Assembly (NCBI RefSeq): GCF_006716125.1
Contig: NZ_VFOM01000001.1
Coordinates: 248,001-312,000 of the forward strand
DNA: 64,000 nucleotides
Origin: Homoserinimonas aerilata
Lineage (GTDB): Bacteria; Actinomycetota; Actinomycetes; Actinomycetales; Microbacteriaceae
Direction: 5' to 3'
In this document: in pieces, positions 52,537 to 61,293 of the stretch
Numbering within the stretch: the stretch's first letter is position 1
How the letters are laid out: every line of letters starts with the position of its first letter
Program-made: the position numbers and the translations under genes
The notes under the pieces: model-generated
Seen by the model: the letters and a program-made list of their open reading frames with translations, nothing else
Told to the model about the DNA's origin: nothing
The model's database searches: none

Positions 52537-53028
52537 TCAGTCGAAGTCGAGGCTGAGTTTGCGCAGCAGGCCGGCCAGACGTTCCTGCTCTGCGGGCGCG
52601 AGGTGCCCGAGGATGGCGCGCTCGGCTTGCATGAGTTCGCTGATGGCCGCGTCGACGCGCGCCTGCCCCTGCGCTGTCATCGACACGAGGATGCCGCGAC
52701 CGTCGTTGGGGTCGGTGCGGCGGGTGACGAGGCCGCGCTGCACAAGCCTGTCGATGCGGTTCGTCATGGTGCCCGATGAGACGAGGGTCTGCTGCAGCAG
52801 GGCTTTGGGGCTCAGCTGGTAGGGGTCTCCGGCGCGGCGGAGAGCGGACAGCACGTCGAACTCCCACGATTCGAGTTCGGATGCGGTGAATGCGGCCCGG
52901 CGGGCACGGTCGAGGTGGCGTGAGAGCCGGCCGACCCTGCTGAGTACCTGCATGGGGGCGAAGTCGAGGTCGGGGCGTTCGCGCTCCCACGCGCCGACGA
53001 TGCGGTCGACTTCGTCATGTTCGGGCAT
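52537..53028 (-). CDS. MarR-family transcriptional regulator
   Basis: 163 residues from ATG 53028. DFAPMQVLSRVGRLSRHLDRARRAAF, LESWEFDVLSALRRAGDPYQLSPKALLQQTLVSSGTMTNRIDRLVQRGLVTRRTDPNDGRGILVSMTAQG is a complete MarR winged helix with its wing DPNDGRG, and a C-terminal dimerisation helix follows. GATAAT lies 6 nt before the ATG (leaderless). The target is unknown; no obvious partner gene is adjacent. Confidence 0.9.
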   Translation of the reverse strand: MPEHDEVDRIVGAWERERPDLDFAPMQVLSRVGRLSRHLDRARRAAFTASELESWEFDVLSALRRAGDPYQLSPKALLQQTLVSSGTMTNRIDRLVQRGLVTRRTDPNDGRGILVSMTAQGQARVDAAISELMQAERAILGHLAPAEQERLAGLLRKLSLDFD

Positions 53029-53118
53029 CCCACCATTATCGCGGTCGGGTTCCCTTGCGGTCGCACCGTGTCGCATCTGGCAGACTTGTTTACCGCGCCG
53101 CCCGTGAGGTGGGCGTTT

Positions 53119-53190
53119 TCCGCCTTGGTGTAACGGCAGCACGACAGTCTTTGGAACTGTTAGGACCAGGTTCGAATCCTGGAGGCGGAG
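53119..53190 (+). tRNA. tRNA-Gln (anticodon UUG)
   Basis: All arms can be drawn: acceptor TCCGCCT (53119-53125) with AGGCGGA (53183-53189); D-arm GTG...CAC; anticodon stem ACAGT/ACTGT with loop CTTTGGA, anticodon TTG; T-arm CCAGG-TTCGAAT-CCTGG. Discriminator G at 53190. CCA is not encoded. It lies alone between marR and glmU. Confidence 0.97.
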
Positions 53191-53210
53191 CTGCGGGTCG
53201 ATCGCAACCT

Positions 53211-53374
53211 GCTGGTTGAGGAGCGCGGTGGAGCTATGGGCAGGCGCGGAGCGGCTGCGCGACCCCAGCGCCGACTGAGCCTGCGAAGGAGGACCTTCGG
53301 CGAGGCCGTCTCGAAACCTCACTCGTGATCGACCTCGATTCGATCCACTCGCTGGCGCTCGTTACTCAACCCGC
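53211..53374. repeat. compound dispersed repeat
   Basis: GGTTGAGGAGCGCGGTGG...CGTCTCGAAACC (53213-53318) followed by CGATTCGATCCACTCGCTGG...TACTCAACCCGCC (53335-53374), the second part related to 35591-35711. Between tRNA-Gln and glmU; the glmU promoter box TAGCGT is at 53386-53391. Confidence 0.7.
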
Positions 53375-53428
53375 CATGTCGCCGCTAGCGTTAAGGCATC
53401 CGTTTCGTTGCTTCCCTAAGGAGCCCCC

Positions 53429-54871
53429 ATGACTGACCAGTCTCTTGCCGTGATCATCCTGGCGGCGGGCCAGGGCACCCGCATGAGGTCGTCGAAGGCG
53501 AAGGTGTTGCATTCTCTGGCGGGCGTTTCGCTGGTGGGGCATGTGCTGTCGACGGCCCAGGAGTTGGGTGCGGCGCATGTTCTTGCGGTCGTGCGGCATG
53601 AGCGGGATGCGGTGTCTGCCGCCGTTCTGGAGCTGTCTCCGGATGCGGTGATCGTCGATCAGGATGAGGTTCCGGGCACGGGCCGCGCGGTCGAGGTGGC
53701 GCTGGCGGCGCTGCCGGAGGGCTTCGAGGGCCGCGTGGTGGTTCTGAGCGCGGATGTTCCGCTGCTGGATGCGGCGACGCTGCGGTCGCTCGTGTCGGCG
53801 CACCAGCATGAGGGCAACGCGTTGACGATGCTGTCGGCGCATCTGGATGACCCGAGCGGTTTCGGTCGCATCGTGCGGTCATCCGATGGCCTGTTCGAGG
53901 CGATCGTGGAGCACAAGGATGCGACGCAGGAGCAGCTGGCCGTCACCGAGGTGAATGCGGGCGTGTATGTGTTCGATGCTGCGCGGCTGCGGTCGGCGCT
54001 TGCGGGTATCGGCACCGACAACGCGCAGCGGGAGATGTATCTGACGGATGCCGCGGCGGGCATCCGCGCGTCGGGTGGCCGTATCGAGGCGATGGCGGTG
54101 AACGACCCCTGGCTTGTGGCGGGCATCAATGACCGCTCGCAGTTGGCGGCTGCGGCCCGCGAGCTGAATGCGCGCATCGTGCGCCGCTGGCAGCTGGCCG
54201 GGGTGACCATTCTGGATCCGGCGAGCACGTGGATCGATGTGAAGGCGACGCTGGCGGAGGATGTGGAGCTGCTGCCGGGCACACAGGTGAAGGGTGCGAC
54301 CACCATCGAGCGTGGCGCCATCATCGGCCCCGACACGACCCTTCTCGACTGCGAGGTGGGGGAGCGCGCCGTCGTGAAGCGCACCGACGCGACGCTCGCG
54401 GTGATCGGCGCCGGCGCATCCGTGGGGCCTTTCGCCTACCTGCGACCGGGCACCCATCTGGGCGCCGACGGCAAGATCGGAACCTTCGTGGAGACGAAGA
54501 ACGCGCAGATCGGCGAGGGCAGCAAGGTGCCGCACCTGAGCTACATCGGCGACACCGAGGTCGGCGTCGGATCGAATGTGGGCGCCGGCACGATCACCGC
54601 CAACTATGACGGTGTGAACAAGCACCGCACCGTTGTCGGCTCGCATGCGAGGACGGGGTCGCACAACGTGTTCGTCGCGCCCGTTAGAATCGGTGACGGA
54701 GCCTACACGGGCGCCGGAACGGTCGTCCGCAAGGATGTGCCCGCCGGTGCGCTCGCGATCACTGCGGCTTCACAGCGCAACATGGAAGGCTGGGTCGAGG
54801 CGAATCGTCCGGGCACGGCGGCGGCGGATGCTGCTGCTGCGGCCACCGACGACAGCCCGAGCGAAGCCTAG
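53429..54871 (+). CDS. glmU: bifunctional GlcNAc-1-P uridyltransferase / GlcN-1-P acetyltransferase
   Basis: 480 residues. The N-terminal pyrophosphorylase has IILAAGQGTRMRSSKAKVLHSLAG, and the C-terminal left-handed beta-helix has the hexapeptide run around GTFVETKNAQIGEGSKVPHLSYIGDTEVGVGSNVGAGTITANYDGVNKHRT with the catalytic His region. It makes UDP-GlcNAc for the cell wall. AAGGAG is 5 nt before the ATG. An Ala/Asp-rich tail follows the beta-helix. prs follows after 31 nt. Confidence 0.96.
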   Translation: MTDQSLAVIILAAGQGTRMRSSKAKVLHSLAGVSLVGHVLSTAQELGAAHVLAVVRHERDAVSAAVLELSPDAVIVDQDEVPGTGRAVEVALAALPEGFEGRVVVLSADVPLLDAATLRSLVSAHQHEGNALTMLSAHLDDPSGFGRIVRSSDGLFEAIVEHKDATQEQLAVTEVNAGVYVFDAARLRSALAGIGTDNAQREMYLTDAAAGIRASGGRIEAMAVNDPWLVAGINDRSQLAAAARELNARIVRRWQLAGVTILDPASTWIDVKATLAEDVELLPGTQVKGATTIERGAIIGPDTTLLDCEVGERAVVKRTDATLAVIGAGASVGPFAYLRPGTHLGADGKIGTFVETKNAQIGEGSKVPHLSYIGDTEVGVGSNVGAGTITANYDGVNKHRTVVGSHARTGSHNVFVAPVRIGDGAYTGAGTVVRKDVPAGALAITAASQRNMEGWVEANRPGTAAADAAAAATDDSPSEA

Positions 54872-54902
54872 ACGTCGGTCCCCGGCAGAGAGCGAGCGGC
54901 AC

Positions 54903-55880
54903 TTGTCCGAAATCACCGTCAACGGACAGAAGCGACTCGTGCTGGTCACGGGCCGCGCCCATCCGCAGCTGGCCGTCGACGTCGCGGCCGAACTCGACAC
55001 CGAACTGGTGCACACGGATGCCCGCACCTTCGCGAACGGCGAGATCTACGCCAGATACGACGAGAGCGTGCGAGGCTGCGACGCCTTCGTGCTGCAGTCG
55101 CACACGACGCCGATCAACGAATGGCTCATGGAGCAGCTGATCATGGTGGATGCGCTCAAGCGCGCGTCCGCTAAGCGCATCACCGTCGTCGCCCCCTTCT
55201 ACCCGTACGCGCGGCAGGACAAGAAGGGCCGCGGGCGTGAGCCGATCTCGGCCCGACTGGTCGCCGACCTGTTCAAGGCGGCCGGCGCCGACCGCATCAT
55301 GAGCGTCGACCTGCACGCGGCACAGATCCAGGGCTTCTTCGACGGCCCCGTCGACCACCTGTTCGCCATGCCGGTGCTGCTGAAATACTTCAAGGAGAAG
55401 CTCGAACCGGTGAGCCTCACCGTGGTCTCGCCCGACATGGGCCGCGTGCGTGTTGCCGACATCTGGAGCGACAAACTGGGCGCGCCGCTGGCGATCATCC
55501 ACAAGCGCCGCGACCCGCTCGTGCCGAACCAGGTGTCGGTGCATGAGATCGTCGGCCAGGTTGAGGGGCGCACCTGCCTGCTCGTCGACGACCTGATCGA
55601 CACGGGCCGCACGATCGCGAAGGCTGCGGAGGCGCTCAAGGCCAACGGTGCAAAGAATGTGGTGGTTGCGGCGACGCACGCCGTGTTCTCCGACCCGGCG
55701 ACGGAGGTGCTGCAGAGCGACTTCATCGACGAGGTCGTCGTCACCGACACCCTGCCGGTGCCGGAGGAGAAGCGCTGGGATCGCCTGACGGTTCTGCCGA
55801 TCGCCCCGCTGATCGCGCGCGCCATCCACGAGGTGTTCGAGGACGGCTCCGTGACGAGCATGTTCGACGGAGCCGCGTAG
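54903..55880 (+). CDS. prs: ribose-phosphate pyrophosphokinase
   Basis: 325 residues. The start is TTG 54903, because the family begins SEITVNGQKRLVLVTGRAHPQLA and no ATG/GTG is near; a TTG start is unusual in this window. Landmarks: DARTFANGEIYARYDESVRG, PYARQDKKGRGREPISARLVADLF, and the PRPP motif LLVDDLIDTGRTIAKAAEAL. It makes PRPP from ribose-5-phosphate. Pairing with glmU is the conserved actinobacterial and Firmicute order. Confidence 0.96.
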   Translation: MSEITVNGQKRLVLVTGRAHPQLAVDVAAELDTELVHTDARTFANGEIYARYDESVRGCDAFVLQSHTTPINEWLMEQLIMVDALKRASAKRITVVAPFYPYARQDKKGRGREPISARLVADLFKAAGADRIMSVDLHAAQIQGFFDGPVDHLFAMPVLLKYFKEKLEPVSLTVVSPDMGRVRVADIWSDKLGAPLAIIHKRRDPLVPNQVSVHEIVGQVEGRTCLLVDDLIDTGRTIAKAAEALKANGAKNVVVAATHAVFSDPATEVLQSDFIDEVVVTDTLPVPEEKRWDRLTVLPIAPLIARAIHEVFEDGSVTSMFDGAA

Positions 55881-55890
55881 CGCCCACCCG

Positions 55891-55930
55891 CTGGTCGAGG
55901 TGTCGCGCTCTGGCGCGACAGTCTCGAGAC
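55891..55930. repeat. dispersed GGTCGAG...CTCGAGACC repeat
   Basis: CTGGTCGAGGTGTCGCGCTC-t-GGCGCGACAGTCTCGAGACC: outer arms GGTCGAG/CTCGAGACC, inner TGTCGCGC/GCGCGACA. Between convergent prs and the small membrane-protein gene. Confidence 0.9.
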
Positions 55931-55960
55931 CTGCCGTGCGTGCAACCCGTCTGCGGCGCC

Positions 55961-56332
55961 TCAGCTGTTTGAGGTCGGCACCTGTCGCATGCCCGGGGCT
56001 ACCGGGATGAGCCCGAGCGATGCGATGTGGTGGTCGGCGTCGAATGGGTCGACGGCGTAGCATTCCCAGCCGAGGCCGCCCGGCCCGAATGCTTCGAAGT
56101 GCACTTCGGTTGCGTGGGCGCTCGGCTCGGCAATGGACACCAGATACGCGCACGCCCGGGCGGCGTTGCTGCCGGCGATGCTGATGGTGGTGATCACGCC
56201 GGGCAGAACGAGGGCGAGCACGGCAAGCAGCACGACGGTGCGCAGCACCCATGTGCGCGTGCGGCTGCGCATCGGCCGCGGCTGGAAGGGCTCGAACTCG
56301 TCGAGTTCGCGCGGGGTGCTGTCATCGCTCAC
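55961..56332 (-). CDS. small exported or membrane-anchored protein, unknown function
   Basis: 123 residues from GTG 56332 (GAGGAT 6 nt before). A charged N-terminus (PRPMRSRTRTW) is followed by one membrane helix VLRTVVLLAVLALVLPGVITTI, residues about 29-50; the rest would be outside the cell and has two cysteines (ARACAYL, WECYAVD). No family is recognised. Confidence 0.65.
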   Translation of the reverse strand: MSDDSTPRELDEFEPFQPRPMRSRTRTWVLRTVVLLAVLALVLPGVITTISIAGSNAARACAYLVSIAEPSAHATEVHFEAFGPGGLGWECYAVDPFDADHHIASLGLIPVAPGMRQVPTSNS

Positions 56333-56368
56333 GCCCCCATCCTCTCACCGGTGGCTGGCCTTTCCCGC

Positions 56369-56458
56369 TGGTCGAGGTGCAGTGGCGCGTAGCGGCAGTG
56401 CATGAGGAATCTCGCGGAGCGAGTCGACCAGTAATCTGGCGCGACAGTCTCGAGACCG
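56369..56458. repeat. compound dispersed repeat
   Basis: GCTGGTCGAGGTGCAGTGGCG...CTCGCGGAGCGAGTCGACCAG, then TCTGGCGCGACAGTCTCGAGACC. It contains two members nested, between two genes on the minus strand. Confidence 0.75.
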
Positions 56459-56468
56459 GCGCCCCGCG

Positions 56469-57395
56469 TCACTCCAGCTGGTCGAGGTACCGCAGGATGA
56501 CGCCTTCGCGCATCGCCCAGGGCGACACGTCGAGCTGTTTGACGCCGAACACGGACATCGCTTCTCGCAGCACGATGCCGCCGGCGACGATCTGGAAGGT
56601 GCGGTCGGTGGTGATACCGGGCAGTTCGGGCCGGGATGCCGCGTTGAGGCGGGCGAGGCGCGGCACCCAGTCGTCGAGTTGGGTGCGGCGCAGCAGGCTG
56701 CGTTCGGTGTCTCCGATGCCGGGCGCGACCATCCCGCCGAGTCTTGCCAGCGAGCGGATGGTCTTGGAGGAGCCCACATGGTGGGAGGGGGAGGGGAGCC
56801 CGTCGAAGCGGCTGCGCGCCTCTTCCAGTATTCTGCGTGCGTGGCGTCGCAGCGCATCCTGCTGCTTCTGGGTGGGAGGGTCGTCGTGCAGGTATTCGAT
56901 CGTGGAGCGTCCAGCCCCGAGGGGCAGTGACAGGCCGAGGTCCGGGTATTCGTCGGCGCCGAGTGAGATCTCGAGTGAGCCGCCGCCGATGTCGAAGAGC
57001 AGGATGCTGCCGGCTGACCAGCCGTACCAGCGGCGCACCGCCAGGAAGGTCAGGCGGGCCTCGTCTTCGCCGGTGAGAACACGCAGGGTGACGCCTGTCT
57101 CGGCGGCGACACGGTCGAGCACCTCTGGGCCGTTGGTCGCCTCGCGGATGGCGGACGTCGCCATGGGCAGGAATTCGTCCAGTGCGCTGCGTTCGGCGAT
57201 CTGCGCCGCCGCTTTCACGGCGTCGATGATGGCGGTCACACCGTCGTCGTTGATGGAGCCGTCTGCCTCGAGGTAGCGCATGAGGCGCAGCACCGCCTTG
57301 TCGGATGACATGGGCACGGGGCGCGCGCCGGGGTGGGCATCCACCACCAGCAGGTGAACCGTGTTGGATCCGACGTCGAGCACTCCCAATCGCAT
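56469..57395 (-). CDS. Ppx/GppA phosphatase family protein
   Basis: 308 residues of the ASKHA fold: phosphate loop 1 GVLDVGSNTVHLLVVD, loop 2 LFDIGGGSLEISLG, and TSAIREATNG. The length is that of the short actinobacterial exopolyphosphatase/guanosine pentaphosphate phosphatase proteins (Ppx2/MTH1 type), without the C-terminal HD domain of E. coli Ppx. Activity on polyphosphate or pppGpp is expected but not proven. TAGTGT is 6 nt before the ATG. Confidence 0.9.
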   Translation of the reverse strand: MRLGVLDVGSNTVHLLVVDAHPGARPVPMSSDKAVLRLMRYLEADGSINDDGVTAIIDAVKAAAQIAERSALDEFLPMATSAIREATNGPEVLDRVAAETGVTLRVLTGEDEARLTFLAVRRWYGWSAGSILLFDIGGGSLEISLGADEYPDLGLSLPLGAGRSTIEYLHDDPPTQKQQDALRRHARRILEEARSRFDGLPSPSHHVGSSKTIRSLARLGGMVAPGIGDTERSLLRRTQLDDWVPRLARLNAASRPELPGITTDRTFQIVAGGIVLREAMSVFGVKQLDVSPWAMREGVILRYLDQLE

Positions 57396-57471
57396 GGCTG
57401 AACACTACCGCCGCGGTGTGGGGTGGGCGGATGCGCGGCGCGCGCCGAGTTCACATGGGAGGGCTAGGGTG

Positions 57472-57720
57472 TGCGCCATGGGTGAGGTGAAGCGGCAGCT
57501 CGGTGTGGGCGGCGCGGTGATGGTCGGGCTCGCGTCGATGATCGGCGCGGGCGTGTTCTTCGCGTGGGCGCCTGCGGCGGAGGCGGCGGGCGGGCTGCTC
57601 CTGGTGGCGCTGCTGGTCGCGGCGGTTGTTGCCGTGCTCAACGCGCTCAGCACGGCGCAGCTCGCCATGGCGCACCCCGTTTCGGGTGGCTCCTATGCCT
57701 ACGCTCGGGCGACGGTCGGC
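57472..57720 (+). other. reading note: N-terminal region of the APC permease gene
   Basis: TAGGGT (57465-57470) is followed by 7 nt and ATG 57478, so the mRNA is probably leaderless. The gene starts with the helix-1 motif MVGLASMIGAGVFF, which fixes the start codon. Confidence 0.4.
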
Positions 57721-58719
57721 CCGTGGACGGGTTTCGCGGCGGGCTGGTTGTTCCTGTGTGGCAAGACGGCGTCCGCCGGTGCGATCGCGCTCATCGCCGG
57801 GTCGTATCTGTGGCCGGAGCAGGCGCGCCTCGTCGCCGTGGTGGCGGTTCTGGTGCTTGCCTCGATCAATGCGGCGGGCATCCGCAGCACTGCGACGGTG
57901 AGCACGGTGATCGTCGTGGTCGTGCTGGCGGGTCTCGCCGTGACGCTGCTCATGATTGCGGCGCAGGCGGTGCCGCAGCAGCTGGCCCCCATCGTGTCGG
58001 CGCCGTCGGATGCGGGGCCGTGGGGCATCCTGCAGGCTGCGGCGCTGCTGTTCTTCTGTTTCGCCGGCTATGCGCGCATGGCGACGCTCGGGGGTGAGGT
58101 GCGTGATCCGCGACGCACCCTGCCGCGCGCGATCATCGCCGGGCTCGCTGTGGCGCTCGTCATCTATTTCGTTGTGGGCGGCACGCTCATGTCGGTGCTC
58201 GGCCCGCAGGGGCTGGCGGGCAGCGTCTCGCCGCTTGCGGATGCCGTGGGTGGCGGATCCGGATGGCAGCTGCTCATCCGGGTGGTCGCCGGCGTGGCCT
58301 GCCTGGGGTCGCTTGCGGGCATCCTCGCGGGTCTCAGCCGCACAGCCCTCGCGATGGCCGACGGCGGCGATCTGCCCGGGCCGCTCGCCCGGGTTTCGGA
58401 GCGCACACACGCGCCCATCGTCGCGGAGGCGACCCTCGCGGTGATCGCTGTTGCGGGCATCCTGTTTCTCGACCCCGCCCGCCTGGTCGGGTTCTCGTCG
58501 TGCGCCGTGCTCGCCTATTACGCGATCGCGCACCTGTCGGCTCTGCGCCAGCCTGCGGGGGAGCGCTGGCTGCCTCGCACGCTGCAGGTGCTGGGGGTCG
58601 CCGGATGCCTCCTGCTTGCGTTCTCGCTGCCGCTCACGGCGATCGTGGTGACGGCGGCCGTGCTGGCCCTCGGCTTCGCCCTCAGGGCACTGCGCCAGCG
58701 CCGCGCCTCCCGCCGCTAG
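57478..58719 (+). CDS. APC-superfamily amino acid permease
   Basis: 413 residues with about eleven or twelve membrane helices. Helix 1 has the substrate-binding GAGVF motif (MIGAGVFFAWAPAAEAAGG), helix 3 is near SGGSYAYARATVGPWTGF, and helix 6 reads LFFCFAGYARMATLGGEVRDPRRTLPRAI, the conserved FAGFE-like region with R in place of E. The substrate is an amino acid or polyamine; cannot be refined. The gene is divergent from the Ppx/GppA gene. Confidence 0.9.
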   Translation: MGEVKRQLGVGGAVMVGLASMIGAGVFFAWAPAAEAAGGLLLVALLVAAVVAVLNALSTAQLAMAHPVSGGSYAYARATVGPWTGFAAGWLFLCGKTASAGAIALIAGSYLWPEQARLVAVVAVLVLASINAAGIRSTATVSTVIVVVVLAGLAVTLLMIAAQAVPQQLAPIVSAPSDAGPWGILQAAALLFFCFAGYARMATLGGEVRDPRRTLPRAIIAGLAVALVIYFVVGGTLMSVLGPQGLAGSVSPLADAVGGGSGWQLLIRVVAGVACLGSLAGILAGLSRTALAMADGGDLPGPLARVSERTHAPIVAEATLAVIAVAGILFLDPARLVGFSSCAVLAYYAIAHLSALRQPAGERWLPRTLQVLGVAGCLLLAFSLPLTAIVVTAAVLALGFALRALRQRRASRR

Positions 58720-59036
58720 CCCTCTCCCTCCCGCCGGTAGCCTCCGCTCGCCTCCCCGAGCCCCGCCGGTAGCCCTCCGCGCGCCTCCCCGCTCCCCGCG
58801 CCCCCGTCGGTCGCCCTCCGCGCGCCTCTCCCCCGAGCCCCTCCCGCCGGTAGCCTCCGCTCGCCTCCCCTCGCCTTCCCGAGCCGAAATGAAGGAGGTT
58901 CTCTGCTTTCAGCGCGGAATCGAGGAGGTCTGGGGCAGCCCGGGTCGACTTCTCCTTCATTCCTGCGCACATCGGCGGCGGCGAGCCAACGCCAGCAGCC
59001 AACGCCAGCAGCCAACGCCAGCAGCCAACGCCAGCG
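58720..59036. repeat. non-coding stretch with several tandem and inverted repeats
   Basis: No gene is seen. CCGCCGGTAGCCTCCGCTCG occurs near 58733 and again near 58847, with degenerate copies between (period about 35-40). AATGAAGGAG (58888-58897) pairs with 58952-58961. A 13-bp unit GCCAACGCCAGCA is repeated four times at 58985-59036. Confidence 0.85.
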
Positions 59037-59046
59037 GCAACGAGAA

Positions 59047-59081
59047 AGCCCCGGCCGCCTCGCGAGGAGTCGGCCGGGGCT
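59047..59081. terminator. hairpin terminator after gnd
   Basis: AGCCCCGGCCG (59047-59057) and CGGCCGGGGCT (59071-59081) form an 11-bp stem; on the minus strand it follows the gnd stop by 18 nt. Confidence 0.75.
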
Positions 59082-59099
59082 GTCTTGCACAAACGAGCG

Positions 59100-60560
59100 T
59101 CAGTGCGTGTCTTCTGCTTCGATCTCGGTGCGGTCGCCCGACCACAGCGTGTGGAAGGTGCCTTCGGCATCCACTCGCTTGTAGGTGTGGGCGCCGAAGA
59201 AGTCGCGCTGCCCCTGCACGAGGGCTGCGGGCAGGCGGTCGGCGCGCAGGCCGTCGTAGTAGGCGAGCGACGAGGAGAACGCGGGCGAGGGGATGCCGGC
59301 CTGCGTCGCTGCGACGACGACGCGGCGCCACGAGTCCTGCGCCTTCGAGACGACGTCGGTGAAGAACGGCGCCGTGACGAGGGCGACGAGGCCCGGGTTC
59401 TCGGCGTAGGCCTCCGTGATGCGGTTGAGGAAGCGGGCGCGGATGATGCATCCGGCGCGCCAGATCTTGGCGATCTCGCCCTTCTTGATGTCCCAGCCGT
59501 ACTGTTCGGCGCCGGCGACGATCTCGTCGAAGCCCTGGCTGTAGGCGATGATCTTGGAGGCGTACAGCGCCTGGCGCACGTCTTCGATGAAGCCGTCGAC
59601 GTCGTCGACCTGGAACTCGTCGGACGACGGGCCGGGGAGGGCGGATGCCGCGGCGCGCTGGGCCGGCTTCGACGACAGCGAGCGGGCGAAGACGGCTTCG
59701 GCGATGCCGGAGACGGGGATGCCCAGGTCGAGTGCGGTCTGCACCGTCCAGGCGCCGGTTCCCTTGGCTGCGGCCTGGTCGAGGATGACGTCGACGAGCG
59801 GTGTGCCCGTCTTCGCGTCGACCTGGCGGAGGACCTCTGCCGTGATCTCGATGAGGTAGCTCTCGAGCTCGCCCTTGTTCCACTCGGCGAAGACATCCGC
59901 GATCTCGGAGGGGCTCTTGCCTGTGCCGCGGCGGATGAGGTCGTAGGCCTCGGCGATGAGCTGCATGTCGGCGTACTCGATGCCGTTGTGCACCATCTTG
60001 ACGAAGTGGCCGGCGCCGTCATGGCCGACGTGGGTGACGCAGGGCTCGCCGTCGGCGACCGCGGCGATGGACCTGAGGATGGGGCCGAGGGTGACCCACG
60101 ACTCGTCGCTGCCGCCGGGCATGATCGACGGGCCGAGCAGCGCGCCCTCCTCGCCACCGGAGATGCCGGCGCCGACGAAGTTGATGCCCGTCTCGCGAAC
60201 GGCCTTCTCGCGGCGGATGGTGTCGGTGAAGAGCGCGTTGCCGCCGTCGACGATGATGTCGCCCGGCTCGAAGACCTTCACGAGCTCGTCGATGACGGCA
60301 TCCGTGGGCCCGCCGGCCTTGACCATGATGATGGCCGCGCGCGGCTTCTGCAGTGCGGCGGCGAACTCGGCGTAGTCGTGGGCGGCGACGAAGCCGGCCT
60401 CGGGGTGCTCGTCGAGCACCGTCTGGGTCTTCTCCCACGAGCGGTTGTAGATGGCGACCGTGTTGCCTTCGCGGCTGGCGAGGTTGCGGGCCAGGTTGGA
60501 GCCCATCACCGCCATCCCGACTACACCGATGTTTGCCTGTGCTGCGCCGGTTTCGGCCAC
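59100..60560 (-). CDS. gnd: 6-phosphogluconate dehydrogenase (decarboxylating)
   Basis: 486 residues from GTG 60560. NADP-binding IGVVGMAVMGSNLARNLASREG, IIVDGGNALFTDT, GAGISGGEEGALLGPSIMPGG and the catalytic KMVHNGIEYADMQLIAEAYDL (Lys and His) are all present; full length of the dimeric type. It yields ribulose-5-phosphate, CO2 and NADPH in the pentose phosphate pathway. GAGGAGC lies about 10 nt before the GTG. A remnant of gntK nearby suggests a former gluconate cluster. Confidence 0.96.
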   Translation of the reverse strand: MAETGAAQANIGVVGMAVMGSNLARNLASREGNTVAIYNRSWEKTQTVLDEHPEAGFVAAHDYAEFAAALQKPRAAIIMVKAGGPTDAVIDELVKVFEPGDIIVDGGNALFTDTIRREKAVRETGINFVGAGISGGEEGALLGPSIMPGGSDESWVTLGPILRSIAAVADGEPCVTHVGHDGAGHFVKMVHNGIEYADMQLIAEAYDLIRRGTGKSPSEIADVFAEWNKGELESYLIEITAEVLRQVDAKTGTPLVDVILDQAAAKGTGAWTVQTALDLGIPVSGIAEAVFARSLSSKPAQRAAASALPGPSSDEFQVDDVDGFIEDVRQALYASKIIAYSQGFDEIVAGAEQYGWDIKKGEIAKIWRAGCIIRARFLNRITEAYAENPGLVALVTAPFFTDVVSKAQDSWRRVVVAATQAGIPSPAFSSSLAYYDGLRADRLPAALVQGQRDFFGAHTYKRVDAEGTFHTLWSGDRTEIEAEDTH

Positions 60561-60645
60561 GGTTGTGCTCCTCAGGATTGGGGGTGTTGTTCAGATTCCA
60601 GAGTACCGCGCCGACGGGTGCCGGGGCGGCGGGGTCGGCTGCGGG

Positions 60646-61290
60646 CTACAGCCGCGTTCCGAAGGTGTCGCACCACACGTTCTCGTTGAAGGTGCCCTGG
60701 AACGCGGATGCGCCCGTGATCTTCTGCACGGTCGCGTGGATGGCTTCACGGCTGGGCGCGTGCGCGTGGATCATGGTCTTCACCATGGGCACGTCGATGA
60801 GGTGGTTCGGCTGGCAGAGCGAGACGAACACGGTGGGCACCTCGGTGACGTACCAGGGGATCTCGGCGGCCATGGGGGTCGACCAGCGGATGCGGATGCT
60901 CGCCTCCTGCGCGAAGCCGGAGACGTTCGCGAACACGATGGCCGCGTCGTACTTCTCCGGGTACTGCTCGTTCGCCTCGTCGGCCATGACGGTGTGGAAG
61001 TACACGCCCTCTTCGCCTTCGGCCTTTCGCTGCTTGGCGTTCTTGAAGACGTGCACATCGAATCCGGCCTTCTCGAGTTCTTCGCGCGCGATCTCGAGGT
61101 AGCCGTTCGGGTCGGTGCCGGTGAAGTCGGACTCACCGCTGATGCCGTACAGCCGGATGCGCTCGAGTGCCTCCTGCAGGCGCTCCTCGGTGATGACGCC
61201 GTTGCGGTAGCCGTCGAGCATGTAGTCGAAGTCTTCGTCGGTGTTGCGGAAGAACAGGAACATGTCGCAGCCGGCGGCGATGGCGGCGGG
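60646..61290 (-). pseudogene. 3' fragment of a glycoside hydrolase family 3 gene
   Basis: About 215 codons, ending in a normal stop. The sequence AAIAAGCDMFLFFRNTDEDF, then LDGYRNGVITEERLQEALERIRLYG, is the end of the GH3 barrel; the alpha/beta C-domain follows (VFKNAKQRKAEGEEGVYF, WSTPMAAEIPWYVTEVPTVFVS, NENVWCDTFGTRL). The upstream part with the catalytic Asp is missing. The frame stays open to 61404 only in unrelated antisense of gntK. Beta-N-acetylhexosaminidase or beta-glucosidase-like; not functional as it stands. Confidence 0.85.
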
Positions 61291-61293
61291 CAG

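Noticed and set aside
60451..61293. Long plus-strand frame antisense to gnd and the GH3 fragment, continuous with gntK
   Set aside because: Only the part after 61294 has protein similarity; the rest is antisense with no family features.
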